From: Garcia nutans
Lineage: Eukaryota > Streptophyta > Magnoliopsida > Malpighiales > Euphorbiaceae
DNA: 64,000 nt
Assembly (NCBI GenBank): GCA_947685225.1
Contig: CANTUV010000035.1
Span: forward strand, 4,409,501-4,473,500
Reading direction: 5' to 3'
Positions 61,728-64,000 of this stretch are shown here, piece by piece. The notes beneath the pieces are model-generated. The model saw only the letters and a program-made list of their open reading frames with translations, was not told the DNA's origin and searched no databases. A program made the translations under genes and the position numbers. The stretch's first letter is position 1; every line of letters begins with the position of its first letter.

Positions 61728-63288
61728 ATGGAGGAAAGAAGGGTCATTGGTTGGGCAGCCAGAGATTCATCTGGACATCTTTCACCTTTTTCATTCACTC
61801 TTAGGTATTTTTGACTCACATCTGTATTATATATAATCCTCTCAGAACAAAAGTGAATAGCTATTAATGTTTCCATGAACAAGAAAACAGGCGCAGAAGA
61901 TGTAGTGTTCAAGGTTTTGCACTCTGGAGTTGACCATACCGATCTTCATCAAGTTAGGGGCGAGATTGCCTCCACCAACTATCCCTTGGTCCCAGGGTAT
62001 ATATATATATATTTAGAATGGAAAATTCTACCCTGAACTCGTATATATGCACCCATTCAATTGTAAACCGCTGAAGGAGAAATAATAGAAAAACAACTGT
62101 ATTTACTTAATTTTCATTGGATGGATGTACATGCACCGGGTCTAAGATATATGTACAAGTGCCTTTACACAATTTATTGATTTATATCATGCAATTTTAT
62201 TCAACTTCTTATTTGTTTTTGAAGGCATGAAGTGGTAGGAGAAGTAATAGAACTTGGAACAGAAGTAAAGAAATTCAAAATTGGAGACATAGTTGGAGTT
62301 GGCTGTAAAATTTGGTCTTGTGGAGAATGTTTGACCTGCAAGGCCAATATGGAACAGTATTGCGGTGAAAGGATCCTAACTTATAATGCCACTGACAAAA
62401 ATGGCACAACCACTCAGGGAGGTTACTCTTCTGCTATGGTTGTCCATCAGAGGTGAGTAAACATCAAAAGAAAAACAAGTTTTATTTGTTCCAGGCCTAT
62501 TAGATTACTATGGGCATCAAGCATTCAATAATTGGGCTGCTTCCTTAAGTTTTTATGGACATAACACTTTATAACTGGACGATTGCAGATTTGTGGTTAG
62601 GGTGCCAGAGACGCTTGCGCCAGAGCAGGCAGTTCCATTATTATGTGCTGGGGTTGACAGCTTATAGTCCATTGAAACAGTTCAATGTGTCTAATAACAA
62701 TTTCAGAGCAGGAATTCTGGGTTTAGGTGGAGTTGGTCATCTAGGCGTGCTTATTGCCAAGGCAATGGGCCATCATGTGACTGTGATAAGCTCTTCCGAG
62801 AAGAAGAGAAAGGAAGCTTTGGAACATATAGGTGCTGATGCTTTTCTGGTGAGCCCCAATGCAGCTGAGATGGAGAAGGCTACAAACAGCCTTGACTACA
62901 TTCTTGACACTGTACCTGCCATGCATTCTTTGGATTCTTATTTATCACTTCTCAAGGTTGACGGAAAGTTCATTATAGTTGGGGCTGCTCCAAAACCCTT
63001 GCAATTTATTGCCAGCACCTTAATTACATGTATGTAATTTCCTTCACTTTTATCCATTTTTCAACACAACAATGCGGTTTACTGAGTCTTCATTTTGATT
63101 TGTCGTCTAGGGAAGAAAAATATAAGTGGGAACTTCGTCGGAAGTGTAGAAGATCTACAGGAAATTCTGGAGTTCTGGTCAGAGAAGTGGTGAAGATGGA
63201 TTATGTGAACAATGCATTTGAGAGGATGGAATAAAATGATGTCAGATATAGGTTTGTGATTGATGTGGCTGGAAACAATCTAGAATGA
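61728..63288 (+). pseudogene. Cinnamyl alcohol dehydrogenase-like pseudogene, 5 exons
   Basis: Zinc-dependent CADs reduce cinnamaldehydes for lignin. Exon 1 (61728-61804) reads VIGWAARDSSGHLSPFSFTL. Exon 2 (about 61884-61996) reads TGAEDVVFKVLHSGVDHTDL. Exon 3 (62225-62452) holds GHEVVGEV and the four structural-zinc cysteines. Exon 4 (62589-63029) holds the NADPH-binding GILGLGGVGHLG. Exon 5 (63111-63288) reads NISGNFVGSVEDLQEILEF and ends DVAGNNLE. Defects: no AG acceptor joins exon 1 to exon 2 in frame; an extra G near 62656 shifts exon 4 after PLLCAGV; about 25 bp appear lost near 63187, between FWSEK and VVKMDYVN; and TAA replaces Lys after FERME (about 63231). The catalytic Zn ligand Cys47 of CAD5 is Asp here (codon 61932-61934), either decay or a subclade trait. 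Confidence 0.85.
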
Positions 63289-63976
63289 AGCAGATCTTCT
63301 CTCAGGACTATTGGATGCTATTTTGAATAATATGATTTATATTAATATCAGAGATGATGAAGATATCATCATCATCCTTACTTGAACTTTAAAATTCAAA
63401 TAAAGTATTTTCCCTAGATAATCAGAATCCTGATTCTGACAAGCAGATCAAAATCCAGCGCATGACATTTAGAGTTCAAAGCACGTTTGTTCTCCTTTCT
63501 GTAAAAGAATAACAATTCAAAATAGTAATTTCCTAATGAGCGGGTGCACAATAATTGTACGTCTGATCAGCTAAAGCATTCTTTACAGCATATACTGACA
63601 GAAATACCAAATATTCAACTTCACAAATGCGTAGCATATTTATGTAGCACATTTTACATCAGTGTTTGGGGTTCGTTATCTAATGCACATTTGAATCGCC
63701 TAAATTGAAGTTAATCCTTACAAGTTACGATAAATGAGTAATGTAGCAAACAAAGATCCCCTCGTCATTGCACATAGCCTCATCGCTAAAAGTCCCTTCC
63801 CTGAAAATTGAAAAGAATAACCAATGCTATTGTCACAACAACAATTACATGCTTCACCTCCCAGTCGTGTTCAATCAGCAGATAACATGGCAATTTAGTC
63901 TGATGGTGTGCTGCAGCTTTTTTTCACTAACTGATAGGAGAAACTAATAGATGAGGTACAGCATCTGAGAAACTGC
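63289..63976. other. Right flank, more balanced composition, no gene recognised
   Basis: GC is higher than in most intergenic DNA here, as in untranslated or near-gene sequence. No domain is readable on either strand. If a minus-strand gene ends at 63977, this would include its 3' UTR. Confidence 0.35.
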
Positions 63977-64000
63977 TCACTCATCTTTTGCTTTGCCTTT
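63977..64000 (-). CDS. Possible 3' end of a minus-strand gene cut by the window edge
   Basis: The minus strand from the edge reads KGKAKDE followed by TGA, a charged tail of the sort that closes many cytosolic proteins. Seven residues are far too few to identify a family, and the frame could be chance. Confidence 0.15.
   Translation of the reverse strand, partial: KGKAKDE

Noticed and set aside
1..64000. CRISPR arrays, operons or bacterial systems
   Set aside because: No regularly spaced repeats with unique spacers. Introns, plant gene families and plant transposons show nuclear plant DNA.
1..64000. Intact tRNA, rRNA or known miRNA genes
   Set aside because: No stretch with complete tRNA boxes and fold, no rRNA core, and no recognised mature miRNA sequence was found on reading.

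Overview
The window is nuclear DNA of a eudicot plant. It is strongly AT-rich, with intron-containing genes of recognisable plant families, a Ty1/copia retrotransposon whose primer-binding site matches plant initiator tRNA-Met, and hAT- and Stowaway-type miniature elements. The species cannot be fixed from the sequence; a rosid is plausible. All homology calls come from reading translations and recalled family features, not from searches.

Layout. 1-9 kb is AT-rich and gene-free. It holds two non-autonomous hAT elements with perfect 8-bp target duplications (1188-1916 and 3435-3782), a long imperfect hairpin (4640-4727) and low-copy dispersed repeats. 9065-15327 is a complete but coding-dead copia element on the minus strand, with 481-bp LTRs and a TATAC target duplication. 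It sits between two diverged copies of a local duplication. 16.8-18.2 kb is a minus-strand FAD-dependent oxidoreductase gene (TDA3-like) with two 1-bp frameshifts. 18-36 kb is mostly AT-rich and carries repeats, a TRIM-like array at 25.7-26.2 kb, MITEs, and short islands of higher GC upstream of the next gene.

The intact gene content is a pair. A single-exon R2R3-MYB of subgroup 22 (MYB73/MYB70-like, 36724-37722, plus) faces tail-to-tail a 13-exon minus-strand gene for the chloroplast-envelope P1B-ATPase HMA1 (41272-50326, 827 residues as assembled here). In Arabidopsis MYB73 and HMA1 carry consecutive locus numbers (At4g37260, At4g37270), so this looks like conserved microsynteny.

50-64 kb is AT-rich again. 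It holds a heavily broken PPR-protein pseudogene (about 53.59-54.70 kb) behind a promoter-like leader, a Stowaway MITE, a short tandem array with about 83-bp subunits in about 166-bp units (60.1-60.8 kb), and a cinnamyl-alcohol-dehydrogenase-like gene (61728-63288). The last keeps most splice sites but is broken by a frameshift, an internal deletion and a stop.

MYB73 and HMA1 have no known shared pathway: one is a nuclear stress and hormone regulator, the other an envelope metal pump. I found no gene cluster or defence-type system. The most informative content is the repeat and pseudogene history: a defective retrotransposon that nevertheless moved recently, a MITE insertion dated by a paralogous empty site, and three decaying genes around an intact syntenic pair.
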